Assembly: GCF_900091455.1 (NCBI RefSeq)
Contig: NZ_LT607412.1
Span: 2,232,001 to 2,296,000 of the forward strand
Direction of reading: 5' to 3'
From: Micromonospora coriariae
GTDB taxonomy: Bacteria; Actinomycetota; Actinomycetes; Mycobacteriales; Micromonosporaceae
Length of the DNA stretch: 64,000 nucleotides
Below are positions 57,893-64,000 of the stretch, piece by piece. The notes under the pieces are model-generated. The model searched no databases. It saw nothing but the letters and a program-made list of their open reading frames with translations, and was not told the DNA's origin. The position numbers and the translations under genes were made by a program. Every line of letters starts with the position of its first letter. Position 1 is the first letter of the stretch.

Positions 57893-58293
57893 CCGACCTG
57901 CGCAGCAACGAGCTAGACCAGCTCGCCGACCGCACCGGCATCCGGGTCGAGTTCTACGACCCGCTCGGCACCCGCTTCGGGTTCCCCACCTTCCCCTACC
58001 AGGCCGCGCCCGACGGCCTTGCCACCCGCAGGCAGCTGCGCGCTGCCGGCCTGCGTCCTGGAGGGCATGACCCGGTCGCTCAAATCCTCTGGCGACACCG
58101 AAGCAACCGCCGGGTCGCTTACCTCTACCGCGCCGACCTCGCCGCACCCAAACGGACCGCCACGCCCGCCCAGCGGGAGGCCATCGCCAAAGCCCTGCTC
58201 GCCCGCCGCACCTGCCGCGTGTGCCAGCAGGTGAAGCCCTACTACATCCCCCGCCGTTACGGCTGCTGCCTCGACTGCCACGGAGGCCACTAA
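57889..58293 (+). CDS. RRQRL-motif zinc-binding protein
   Basis: The 134-aa product has ATRRQLRAAGLRPGGHDPVAQILWRHRSNRRVAYLYR, the RRQ-x-L-type motif of a family common in AICEs, and a C-terminal zinc knuckle pair: CRVCQQVKPYYIPRRYGCCLDC. Both pairs of Cys could hold one zinc ion. The function is unknown. The ATG overlaps the upstream stop, and its TAA overlaps the next gene (TAATG). Confidence 0.75.
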   Translation: MTDLRSNELDQLADRTGIRVEFYDPLGTRFGFPTFPYQAAPDGLATRRQLRAAGLRPGGHDPVAQILWRHRSNRRVAYLYRADLAAPKRTATPAQREAIAKALLARRTCRVCQQVKPYYIPRRYGCCLDCHGGH

Positions 58294-58988
58294 TGCCCGC
58301 TAACACGCCGGCCAGCGCCGGCACCCGCTTGGAGGGCCTGGTCCTGGTCCTCATCCTCATCGTCGTCGGCGGCTCCGCCGGGGCCGCGTCCTTCACCCAC
58401 GTCCACGACTGGACCATGGCCAACAGCCCCGCCAACACCCCGGGATGGTTCGGCTGGGCCAACGCCGTCATCTCCGAACTCGTCCCCATCGCCGCCCTGC
58501 TCACCATCCGGCGACGCCGCCGGGTTGGTGCACCCATCGGCTACCCGATGGTCCTGCTCATCGCCGCCGCCGGCCTCTCCCTCGCCGCCCAACTCGCCGT
58601 CGCCAAACCCGGCCCGTCCGGGTGGCTCCTGTCCGCCGTTCCCGCGCTGGCGTTCATGGCCCTGGTCAAACTCGTCCTCGCCCCCGCGCCGGCCCCGCAG
58701 CACCTTCCGCCGGCCGCTGAGCCGGCGCAGCCGATCCGCGTTCAGGTGGCCGAGCAGGTCACCGCCGAGCCGGCACCACCGGCAGCCATTACCCCGGCCC
58801 CCGAGCCGACCCCGGCCGTCGAGCCGGTCGACGTCCCCGCCCACCTGCTGCCCACTGCTCGCTTCGCGGCCGTGCAGCACGAACAAGCCACCGGAGCACC
58901 CATCACCCCCGCCGAGCTGGCCGACCGGCTCGACGTCACCCCGGCCGTCGCCGGGAAGGTCCTCGCCACCATCGGTGGTGTCCGATGA
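58293..58988 (+). CDS. DUF2637-type membrane protein, Spd-like spread protein
   Basis: The 231-aa product has four hydrophobic helices (LEGLVLVLILIVVGGSAGAASFTHV, FGWANAVISELVPIAALLTI, YPMVLLIAAAGLSLAAQLAVA, WLLSAVPALAFMALVKLVL). A Pro/Ala-rich linker follows, then a C-terminal HTH-like domain (ITPAELADRLDVTPAVAGKVLATIGG). This is the DUF2637 layout used for plasmid-spread (Spd) proteins in actinomycete elements, which help intramycelial spread of transferred DNA. It is coupled to its neighbours by TAATG and ATGA overlaps. Confidence 0.78.
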   Translation: MPANTPASAGTRLEGLVLVLILIVVGGSAGAASFTHVHDWTMANSPANTPGWFGWANAVISELVPIAALLTIRRRRRVGAPIGYPMVLLIAAAGLSLAAQLAVAKPGPSGWLLSAVPALAFMALVKLVLAPAPAPQHLPPAAEPAQPIRVQVAEQVTAEPAPPAAITPAPEPTPAVEPVDVPAHLLPTARFAAVQHEQATGAPITPAELADRLDVTPAVAGKVLATIGGVR

Positions 58989-59251
58989 CCATCTACCTGG
59001 TCGACATCGAGCAGGTCACCCACACCTGCCCCGCCTACCCCGACGCACACCCGTTCGACATCCGACGCACCCTCGTCGACGTCATTCCCGGCGGTCCCTG
59101 CCGGGCATCGGTCACCATCCGCTGCGGCGACACCACCGCCGTGATTCCCTGCCGTCGGCACGAGCCGGCCAAGCGCCAGTGCGGTGCCTGCCGGGCCATC
59201 GTCACCGAACGCACCATCACCACCCGCCACCTCACCGAGGTACGCGGCTGA
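58985..59251 (+). CDS. Small Cys/His-rich AICE protein
   Basis: The 88-aa product reads MTIYLVDIEQVTHTCPAYPD, then CRASVTIRCGDTTAVIPCRRHEPAKRQCGACRAIVTERT. Six or so Cys suggest one or two zinc sites. I recognise no family. It overlaps the DUF2637 gene by 4 bp, and its TGA overlaps the replication gene's ATG, so it is made as part of the replication/spread operon. Confidence 0.6.
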   Translation: MTIYLVDIEQVTHTCPAYPDAHPFDIRRTLVDVIPGGPCRASVTIRCGDTTAVIPCRRHEPAKRQCGACRAIVTERTITTRHLTEVRG

Positions 59252-61044
59252 TGGCCTCGACGCTGGACCTCACACCCCGAGCCGCGGCCCGGGGTGTGGG
59301 CTCGAACGCCGACACCGTCGCCCCCGTCTACGGCTACACCGCCGCCGGCTCCGCCTTCGCACGCGCCACCCGCCCGGACTACTTCGGCTGGCTGGAACAC
59401 GTCCGGGCCGCTGCCGGCTGCACCCGCCCCATCCGCCTCGCCGGGCAGCTCCTCACCGTCGACTCGTCGACCGGCCGGGTGCTGGACCAGAGGCACACCG
59501 ACGCGATGCCCGACGCCGCCATCTACACCGCCTGCGGCAACCGACGCGCCACCGTCTGCCCCGCGTGCGCCCACACCTACCAGCGCGATGCGTTTCAGCT
59601 CCTGCGCGCCGGTCTCATCGGCGGCAAAGGCGTCCCCGAGACGGTGTCCCGGCACCCGGCGGTGTTCCCCACGTTCACTGCACCGTCGTTCGGGCCGGTC
59701 CACGTTCGCGTGGTGAAGCGGCACACGTGCGCCAACCGGAAGCGCTGCGACTGCCGGGCCGATCCGTGTCACGCCCGCCGCGACACCGGCCTCTGCGAGC
59801 ACGGTCGACCGGCGGTCTGCTGGGCACGCCATGAGACCGGGGACCAGGTGCTCGGACAGCCGTTGTGCCTGGACTGCTACGACCACACCCACCAGGTCGT
59901 GTGGAACCTGTTCTCCGGCGAACTGTGGCACCGCACCAAGCAAGCCGCGGAACGCCACCTGGCCAAGCTCGCCCGCCGTCGTGGCATTCCTCGCGTCGAG
60001 GTCGTCACCGCCTCCGGCAACACCCGCAGGGTTCCGCCGGTCCGCCTGTCGCACGGGAAGGTGGCCGAATTCCAGGCTCGGGGCGCGGTGCACTTCCACG
60101 CCCTGGTGCGCCTCGACGGCGTCGACGCGTACGACCCCGCCGCCGTGGTGCCCCCGCCTGCCGGATTCAGCGTCGCTGACCTGGAAGACGCCCTCCGGCA
60201 CGCCGCCGAGCAGGTCGGCTTCGCCACCCCGGGTCACCCCGACCGGCCCGAGGGCTGGCTCATCGGCTGGGGCGAGCAGGTCGACATCCGACCCATCTCC
60301 CTCACTGGAGATGGCGAGGTCACCGACAGCATGGTCGCGGGCTACCTTGCCAAGTACGCCACCAAGAGCACCGAGGTAACCGGGCACCGCTCCGTCAGGC
60401 TCGACGCCGATTCGATCGGCGACTACGCCGACCCCGGCGGCGACCACACCGCCCGCCTCATCGACGCCTGCTGGCGCACCGGCCGACCCACCAGCACACC
60501 CGTTCCGCTCTCCCAGCGGCCCCGGGACCAACGGCCCACACCCGGCTTCGTGGACCGCTGGGAGTGCCCCGACTGCGGCACCCACACCCGATACGCCGCC
60601 TGCCCCGTCTGCGTCGCCCAGCGTCAAGCCGCCCTTGACACCCAACCGGCCAGCAGACCACAGGCCACCAATCCCTACGCCCGGCTGCGCCGGTGGGCTC
60701 ACATGCTCGGCTTCGGCGGCCACTTCCTCACCAAAGCCCGCCGCTACTCCGTCACCTTCCAACTCCTGCGCGACACCCGCGTCACCTACCGACGCCACGA
60801 ACACGAGGACCAGGCCGACGAGCAACCCAGCACCCTCCGCGCCGTCGACCACCTCGACGACGACGACACCACGCTCATCGTCGGCACCCTCACCTTCGCC
60901 GGAGTCGGCTGGCACACCACCGGAGACGCACTCCTGGCCAACACCGCCGCCGCTATGGCCCGCGAGCGACGAACCACCGGCTGCGAAGAACTTGCCCACG
61001 AACGCGGCACCATCCCCGCCGGCACCGTGTCGGCTGCTGCTTGA
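59251..61044 (+). CDS. RepSA-like replication initiator (HUH rolling-circle type)
   Basis: The 597-aa protein has a Cys-rich zinc region (CGNRRATVCPACAHTYQRDAF, and CANRKRCDCRADPCHARRDTG), the HUH metal motif in GAVHFHALVRLDG (near residue 280) and a catalytic-type Tyr in GYLAKYATKSTE (near 365). A further Cys knuckle (CPDCGTHTRYAACPVC) lies towards the C-terminus. That matches replication initiators of the pSAM2/RepSA group, which nick one strand for rolling-circle replication before transfer. The ATG is coupled to the previous stop (TGATG). It is followed 29 bp later by the excisionase gene. Confidence 0.85.
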   Translation: MASTLDLTPRAAARGVGSNADTVAPVYGYTAAGSAFARATRPDYFGWLEHVRAAAGCTRPIRLAGQLLTVDSSTGRVLDQRHTDAMPDAAIYTACGNRRATVCPACAHTYQRDAFQLLRAGLIGGKGVPETVSRHPAVFPTFTAPSFGPVHVRVVKRHTCANRKRCDCRADPCHARRDTGLCEHGRPAVCWARHETGDQVLGQPLCLDCYDHTHQVVWNLFSGELWHRTKQAAERHLAKLARRRGIPRVEVVTASGNTRRVPPVRLSHGKVAEFQARGAVHFHALVRLDGVDAYDPAAVVPPPAGFSVADLEDALRHAAEQVGFATPGHPDRPEGWLIGWGEQVDIRPISLTGDGEVTDSMVAGYLAKYATKSTEVTGHRSVRLDADSIGDYADPGGDHTARLIDACWRTGRPTSTPVPLSQRPRDQRPTPGFVDRWECPDCGTHTRYAACPVCVAQRQAALDTQPASRPQATNPYARLRRWAHMLGFGGHFLTKARRYSVTFQLLRDTRVTYRRHEHEDQADEQPSTLRAVDHLDDDDTTLIVGTLTFAGVGWHTTGDALLANTAAAMARERRTTGCEELAHERGTIPAGTVSAAA

Positions 61045-61073
61045 CCCCGACAGACCTGAGGAGGTCGCCCGTT

Positions 61074-61346
61074 ATGAGCACCACCGCCCGACCCAGCCCG
61101 GCTGTTCGGCTCGTCCCTCGCACCGGGGCGGTCGTCGTCGAGCCGGTCACCTACACCGTCCGGGAAGTTGCCAAGCTGCTCGGCATCTCGCTCGGAAGCA
61201 CCTACTCCCTCGTCCGGGACGGCACGATCCCGGCGACCCGCCTCGGCGGTCGCTGGCTCATCCCTCGCGCCCGGTTTCACTCCTGGCTCGACGGCGTCAC
61301 CGACCAACCCACCGCCACCGGCACCGAGCACGGGCGGAGGTACTGA
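61074..61346 (+). CDS. xis: Excisionase (Xis), MerR-type helix-turn-helix
   Basis: The 90-aa product has the excisionase-type winged HTH: VTYTVREVAKLLGISLGSTYSLVRDGTIPATRLGGRWLIPRARFHSWL. Excisionases bend attachment DNA and push the integrase towards excision. GAGGAGG lies about 10 nt before the ATG. The stop overlaps the integrase start (TGATG), the usual AICE xis-int pair. Confidence 0.88.
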   Translation: MSTTARPSPAVRLVPRTGAVVVEPVTYTVREVAKLLGISLGSTYSLVRDGTIPATRLGGRWLIPRARFHSWLDGVTDQPTATGTEHGRRY

Positions 61347-62617
61347 TGGGCTTCGTTCGCAAGACTCCGGCTGGCACCTTCCGCGCCTGCTGGCGCGACC
61401 CTGCCGGTGGGCAGAAGTCCAAGAGCTTCCGCACGAAGCGGGAGGCCGTTGCCTTCCTGACGGAGGTCGAGAGCGGCCTGAACCGGGGCACCTACGTCAA
61501 CCCGCACGCCGGCCGTACCCGCTTCGGTGACTTCGCTCAGCAGTGGCTCGCCACTCGGGCCGTCGAGGCGCGTACGACCGAGCGCACTGTCTCGATGCTT
61601 CGCACGCACGTCCTGCCAAAGTGGGGTGACTGGCCGCTCGGGAAGGTCGACTTCATGTCGGTGCAGGAGTGGGTGACTGGCCTGGGCAGGGACCTCGCTC
61701 CCACCACCGTGGCCAAGTGCTACCAACTGCTGTCGATGATCCTCCGCACGGCGGTTCAGGCGCGGCTGATCGCCACCAACCCGGCCGAAGGGGTAAAGCT
61801 GCCGCGTGACCGGTCCCGCGACGTCAAGCCGGTCACAATCAGCCGGGAGGACTTCTTCGGCCGGCTGCTGCCCGCCGTCCCGCCTCGGCACCGGGCAATC
61901 GTCTCGGCCGCCGCCGGGGCCGGTCTGCGCTGGGGTGAGTGCGCCGGGCTGACGTGGTCCTCGGTCGACCTCGACCGGGCATTGCTGCGCGTGGTCCAGG
62001 TGGCCGAGGAGACGCACGGCGGGATCGTGCTGCGTCCGTACCCGAAGAGTCGCGCCGGAGTGCGGAGCGTGCCGCTGCCGGGCTTCCTTCTGGCCGCGCT
62101 TCGCGAGCTGCACACCGACGCCGACGACCCGGACCCACGCACGCTCGTCTTCCGCGACCGGGTAGGACGCCCACTACGCCGGTCGAACTTCCGCCGCCGA
62201 ATCTGGCTGCCCTCGCTCGTCCGCGCGGGTCTGCTCGGCCAGGTCGCCAACACTGGGCCGCACCGGTACCGCGCGGTCTGGCCCGATCGGGAGGGCATCG
62301 AGTGGTCGGCCGAGTTCACCACCGAGCGGGAGGCCGTTGCCTGCGTGGCGGCCAAGGCTGCCGGCGGGATGCGGTTTCACGATCTGCGGCACGCCTACGC
62401 CACCTGGCTGGTCACCGACGGCGTCCCGATCAACCTGGTGCAGCGGGTCATGGGCCACGAGCAGGCGTCGACGACACTCAACCGGTACACCCACACCCCG
62501 GCCGACTACGCGGCCCGCGTCCTGGATGCGTTCGACGGCTCTGCTGCCTCTCTGCTGCCTCCGGCTGCCGAAACGCCGTCACTGGGCGGCCTGGACGGGC
62601 GGGAGAACGACCTGTGA
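61346..62617 (+). CDS. int: AICE tyrosine integrase
   Basis: The 423-aa protein has an N-terminal arm-binding-like region (FVRKTPAGTFRACWRDPAGG), a SAM-like core-binding domain (about residues 70-160) and the catalytic domain. The catalytic residues lie in GAGLRWGECAGLTW (Arg, near 195), MRFHDLRHAYATWL (His/Arg, near 345), RVMGHEQAST (His) and LNRYTHT (nucleophilic Tyr, near 380). An insertion before the HxxR box (YRAVWPDREGIEWSAEFTTEREAVACVAA) resembles an extra AP2-like strand. Unlike the fragments near 10-13 kb, this gene is intact. The candidate attachment repeat lies 15 bp beyond its stop. Confidence 0.92.
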   Translation: MGFVRKTPAGTFRACWRDPAGGQKSKSFRTKREAVAFLTEVESGLNRGTYVNPHAGRTRFGDFAQQWLATRAVEARTTERTVSMLRTHVLPKWGDWPLGKVDFMSVQEWVTGLGRDLAPTTVAKCYQLLSMILRTAVQARLIATNPAEGVKLPRDRSRDVKPVTISREDFFGRLLPAVPPRHRAIVSAAAGAGLRWGECAGLTWSSVDLDRALLRVVQVAEETHGGIVLRPYPKSRAGVRSVPLPGFLLAALRELHTDADDPDPRTLVFRDRVGRPLRRSNFRRRIWLPSLVRAGLLGQVANTGPHRYRAVWPDREGIEWSAEFTTEREAVACVAAKAAGGMRFHDLRHAYATWLVTDGVPINLVQRVMGHEQASTTLNRYTHTPADYAARVLDAFDGSAASLLPPAAETPSLGGLDGRENDL

Positions 62618-62631
62618 CCTGCGGCGGAGCA

Positions 62632-62667
62632 GCGCTCCCAGAAAGGGACGACCCCCGTCGGGGGGAG
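62632..62667. repeat. Direct repeat, candidate right attachment site of the AICE
   Basis: GCGCTCCCAG then a 26-bp block (62642-62667) equals 45694-45732 apart from a 3-bp insertion in the latter. It begins 15 bp past the int stop, where attachment sites usually lie in pSAM2-type elements. It is not part of a tRNA gene, which is unusual for this class. Confidence 0.55.
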
Positions 62668-62679
62668 ACGGGGGTCGTC
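62647..62679. terminator. Terminator-like hairpin after int
   Basis: GACGACCCCCGTC (62647-62659) and GACGGGGGTCGTC (62667-62679) form a perfect 13-bp stem with a 7-nt loop. It overlaps the candidate attachment repeat, so the left copy at 45.7 kb retains only the first arm. Confidence 0.7.
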
Positions 62680-62682
62680 GAA

Positions 62683-62712
62683 GGTTCGGCTCCGGGGGGG
62701 TCGAGCCGAACC
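62683..62712. terminator. Second hairpin in the int-HAD gap
   Basis: GGTTCGGCTC (62683-62692) and GAGCCGAACC (62703-62712) pair perfectly around a G-rich 10-nt loop. Beyond it, up to the HAD gene start, no gene is seen. Confidence 0.6.
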
Positions 62713-62968
62713 ACTCAGCGGTCACGGGGGGTGCAACCGCCGAGGGTCTGTCTGTTTTCCGAGATATGAAAGCTCGTCGTGCGGACAAGTCTGCCTGAGC
62801 GGGCCCGTCACGTCGAGTGGTGTCCACTCCACTCACCGCGAAAATCTCCTTGCGGAGTGTGAGTGCGATCACGCTGAGCGGAGGTGGTGGCGCCGGCCCG
62901 CAGGTCCGAGGGGTGGCCTGACCCCGGGCACCCGCCGACCATAGACCATCCGGCTAGACTTTCGCGCC

Positions 62969-63772
62969 GTGGGCCGAAGTGCCGCTTTCTTCGATCTGGA
63001 CAAGACCGTCATCGCCAAGTCGAGCGCCCTGGCGTTCGGTCGGCCGTTCTACCGGGACGGGCTGATCACCCGGCGTGACGTGGTCAAGTCGGCGTACGCG
63101 CAGCTGATGTTCCGGCTGGGCGGCACCGACGAGCAGACCATGGCCCGAACACGGGACTACCTGGCCGCGCTCTGCAAGGGCTGGCCGGTGGAGCAGGTCC
63201 GCCAGATCGTCGCGGAGACGCTCCATGAGCTGATCAACCCCTACGTGTACGCCGAGGCCGCCGCGTTGATCGTGGAGCACCAGGCGGCCGGCCGGGACGT
63301 GGTGCTGGTCTCCGCCTCCGGCGAGGAGATGGTCCGGCCGATCGGTGAACTGCTCGGGGTGACGGATGTGATCGCCACCCGGATGACGGTGCGGGACGGC
63401 CGGTACAGCGGCGAGGTCGAGTTCTACGCGGCCGGCCCGAGCAAGGTCGAGGCGGTCAGCGAGCTGGCCACCGCCCGGGGTTACGACCTGGCCGACTCGT
63501 ACGCCTACTCGGACTCGTACAGTGACCGACCGCTGCTGGAGTGCGTGGGCCACCCGAGTGTGGTCAACCCGGACCGGCAGCTGCGCAAGCTGGCCTCGGA
63601 GAACGCCTGGCCGGTGTTGGAGTTCCGCCACCCGATCCCGCTGGGCCGTCGGCTACGGGAGCGTCCGGCCGTCCCGGTGGCCGCGGCGGCGCTGGGCGTC
63701 GGCGTGGGTGTGGCCATCGGCATCGCCTGGTACGGCCGGCACCGCCGCACCCGCGCCGCCGCCACCGCCTGA
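62969..63772 (+). CDS. HAD-IB family phosphatase (SerB-like)
   Basis: The 267-aa protein has the HAD motifs: motif I FFDLDKTVIAKSSALAFG (Asp nucleophile and second Asp), motif II VVLVSASGEEMVRP, motif III around PSKVEAVSELA, and motif IV YAYSDSYSDRPLLECVG, typical of the HAD-IB/SerB group. A hydrophobic C-terminal segment (VPVAAAALGVGVGVAIGIAWY) predicts membrane attachment. In Mycobacterium the equivalent gene (Rv3661) is next to ssd, so here the AICE block separates former neighbours. The GTG at 62969 begins the fold. Confidence 0.88.
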   Translation: MGRSAAFFDLDKTVIAKSSALAFGRPFYRDGLITRRDVVKSAYAQLMFRLGGTDEQTMARTRDYLAALCKGWPVEQVRQIVAETLHELINPYVYAEAAALIVEHQAAGRDVVLVSASGEEMVRPIGELLGVTDVIATRMTVRDGRYSGEVEFYAAGPSKVEAVSELATARGYDLADSYAYSDSYSDRPLLECVGHPSVVNPDRQLRKLASENAWPVLEFRHPIPLGRRLRERPAVPVAAAALGVGVGVAIGIAWYGRHRRTRAAATA

Positions 63773-63853
63773 CTCCCCATCCCCGGCCGATGGTGGACCT
63801 GTGCTGGGGGTATTGGCACTCTTCGCGTTCTTTGTGAGGCACCACAAACCGGA

Positions 63854-64000
63854 TCAGGCTGCGGCGAGGATCTCGTCGCCGATGATGGTGAGCTGGTCGG
63901 CGCCGACCTCCACGGCCGCCATGTAGTGGCGCAGCCAGGAACGCAGCCCGTCCGGGGTGCCGGTGGCGAAGGCGCCGGCCGAGCCGACGTACTCGGGTTC
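63854..64000 (-). CDS. Unknown protein, C-terminal fragment at window edge
   Basis: The last 48 codons of a leftward gene end at 63854, reading EPEYVGSAGAFATGTPDG, then LRSWLRHYMAAVEVGADQ and LTIIGDEILAAA. The rest lies beyond the window. I do not recognise the family from this tail. Codon use is typical of the core genome, so it is very probably a real gene. Confidence 0.6.
   Translation of the reverse strand, partial: EPEYVGSAGAFATGTPDGLRSWLRHYMAAVEVGADQLTIIGDEILAAA

Larger units (their letters stand above)
45694..62667. mobile_element. pSAM2-type actinomycete integrative and conjugative element (AICE), about 17 kb
   Basis: The right part (52.3-62.6 kb) has the full AICE set in order: Nudix-XRE pair, SCO3933-type regulator, membrane protein, FtsK-type transfer ATPase, small genes, RRQRL zinc protein, DUF2637 spread protein, RepSA-like initiator, Xis and Int. 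A direct repeat just past int recurs at 45.70 kb. If these are the attachment sites, the restriction-modification gene, its unknown neighbour and the Imm1 transposon are cargo. The core (52.3-62.6 kb) is certain in type; the left boundary is inferred. Confidence 0.65.

Noticed and set aside
62617..62968. A tRNA gene as the AICE target at the right end
   Set aside because: The two hairpins do not fold into a cloverleaf and there is no T-arm GTTCRA context with a plausible acceptor stem.
1..64000. CRISPR array or biosynthetic gene cluster
   Set aside because: No regularly spaced 24-40-bp repeats with unique spacers, no cas genes and no PKS/NRPS/terpene genes were seen. The only regular 25-bp periods are the three operators at 7.7 kb and the transposon ends at 51.5 and 52.2 kb.

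Overview
The window is very high-GC DNA from an actinomycete, most likely Micromonospora or a close relative in the Micromonosporaceae. The evidence is the codon bias, the frequent GTG starts, the operons coupled by ATGA/TGATG overlaps, the lineage-type intergenic palindromes (TTAAGAAGGGG and TCGATCATG...CATGATCGA), and a core gene order resembling the holB-tmk-topA-H+-pyrophosphatase-bldG-helicase-tad-ssd region of Streptomyces (around SCO3540-SCO3560) and Mycobacterium (Rv3644c-Rv3661). The genus call is from memory of gene content, not from a search.

Layout. 0-4 kb: a heptose-type sugar module (HldE-like kinase/nucleotidyltransferase, GT2, GT9). 4-9.7 kb: small stress and metabolic genes (Hsp20, DUF2231, FMN flavoprotein, VOC, methyltransferase, DUF4267 with a triple operator), ending in scarred DNA. 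9.7-13.7 kb: two tandem remnants of integrative elements at tRNA-Thr(CGT). Each has a 3' integrase fragment followed by an identical 86-bp attachment duplication. The interval holds two coupled envelope genes, a small membrane protein and a DUF2716 pseudogene. 13.8-38.3 kb: core chromosome, with a metallophosphoesterase, RicT/PSP1, a type VII-secretion-like trio, holB, an MFS-thymidylate kinase fusion, an aldolase/FAD-oxidase pair with a TetR regulator, CapA, topA, a lipoprotein, H+-pyrophosphatase, BldG and its anti-sigma partner, and an MrfA/YprA-like helicase. 38.6-44 kb: a compact Tad (Flp pilus) operon reading leftwards from ssd through tadA, tadB, tadC, pilin and two TadE-like genes.

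45.7-62.7 kb is an actinomycete integrative and conjugative element (AICE) of the pSAM2 type. From the right end it has integrase, excisionase, a RepSA-like HUH initiator, a DUF2637 spread protein, small mobilisation genes, an FtsK-type transfer ATPase with a separate membrane partner, a SCO3933-type regulator, and a divergent XRE-Nudix pair that resembles the pSAM2 immunity module. A 36-bp direct repeat (with one 3-bp gap) at about 45.70 and 62.65 kb probably marks its ends. That would make a single-polypeptide restriction-modification enzyme, a convergent unknown gene and an Imm1-family immunity gene part of its cargo. The Imm1 gene sits inside a 747-bp element with doubled terminal inverted repeats, outer TGTC/GACA ends and an abutting 16-bp direct repeat, but with no transposase. 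It looks like a non-autonomous transposon carrying an immunity gene and is the most unusual object in the window.

The last 1.2 kb returns to core DNA with a HAD-IB phosphatase. In Mycobacterium its homologue lies next to ssd, so the 44.2-62.9 kb block appears to have been inserted between two ancestral neighbours.
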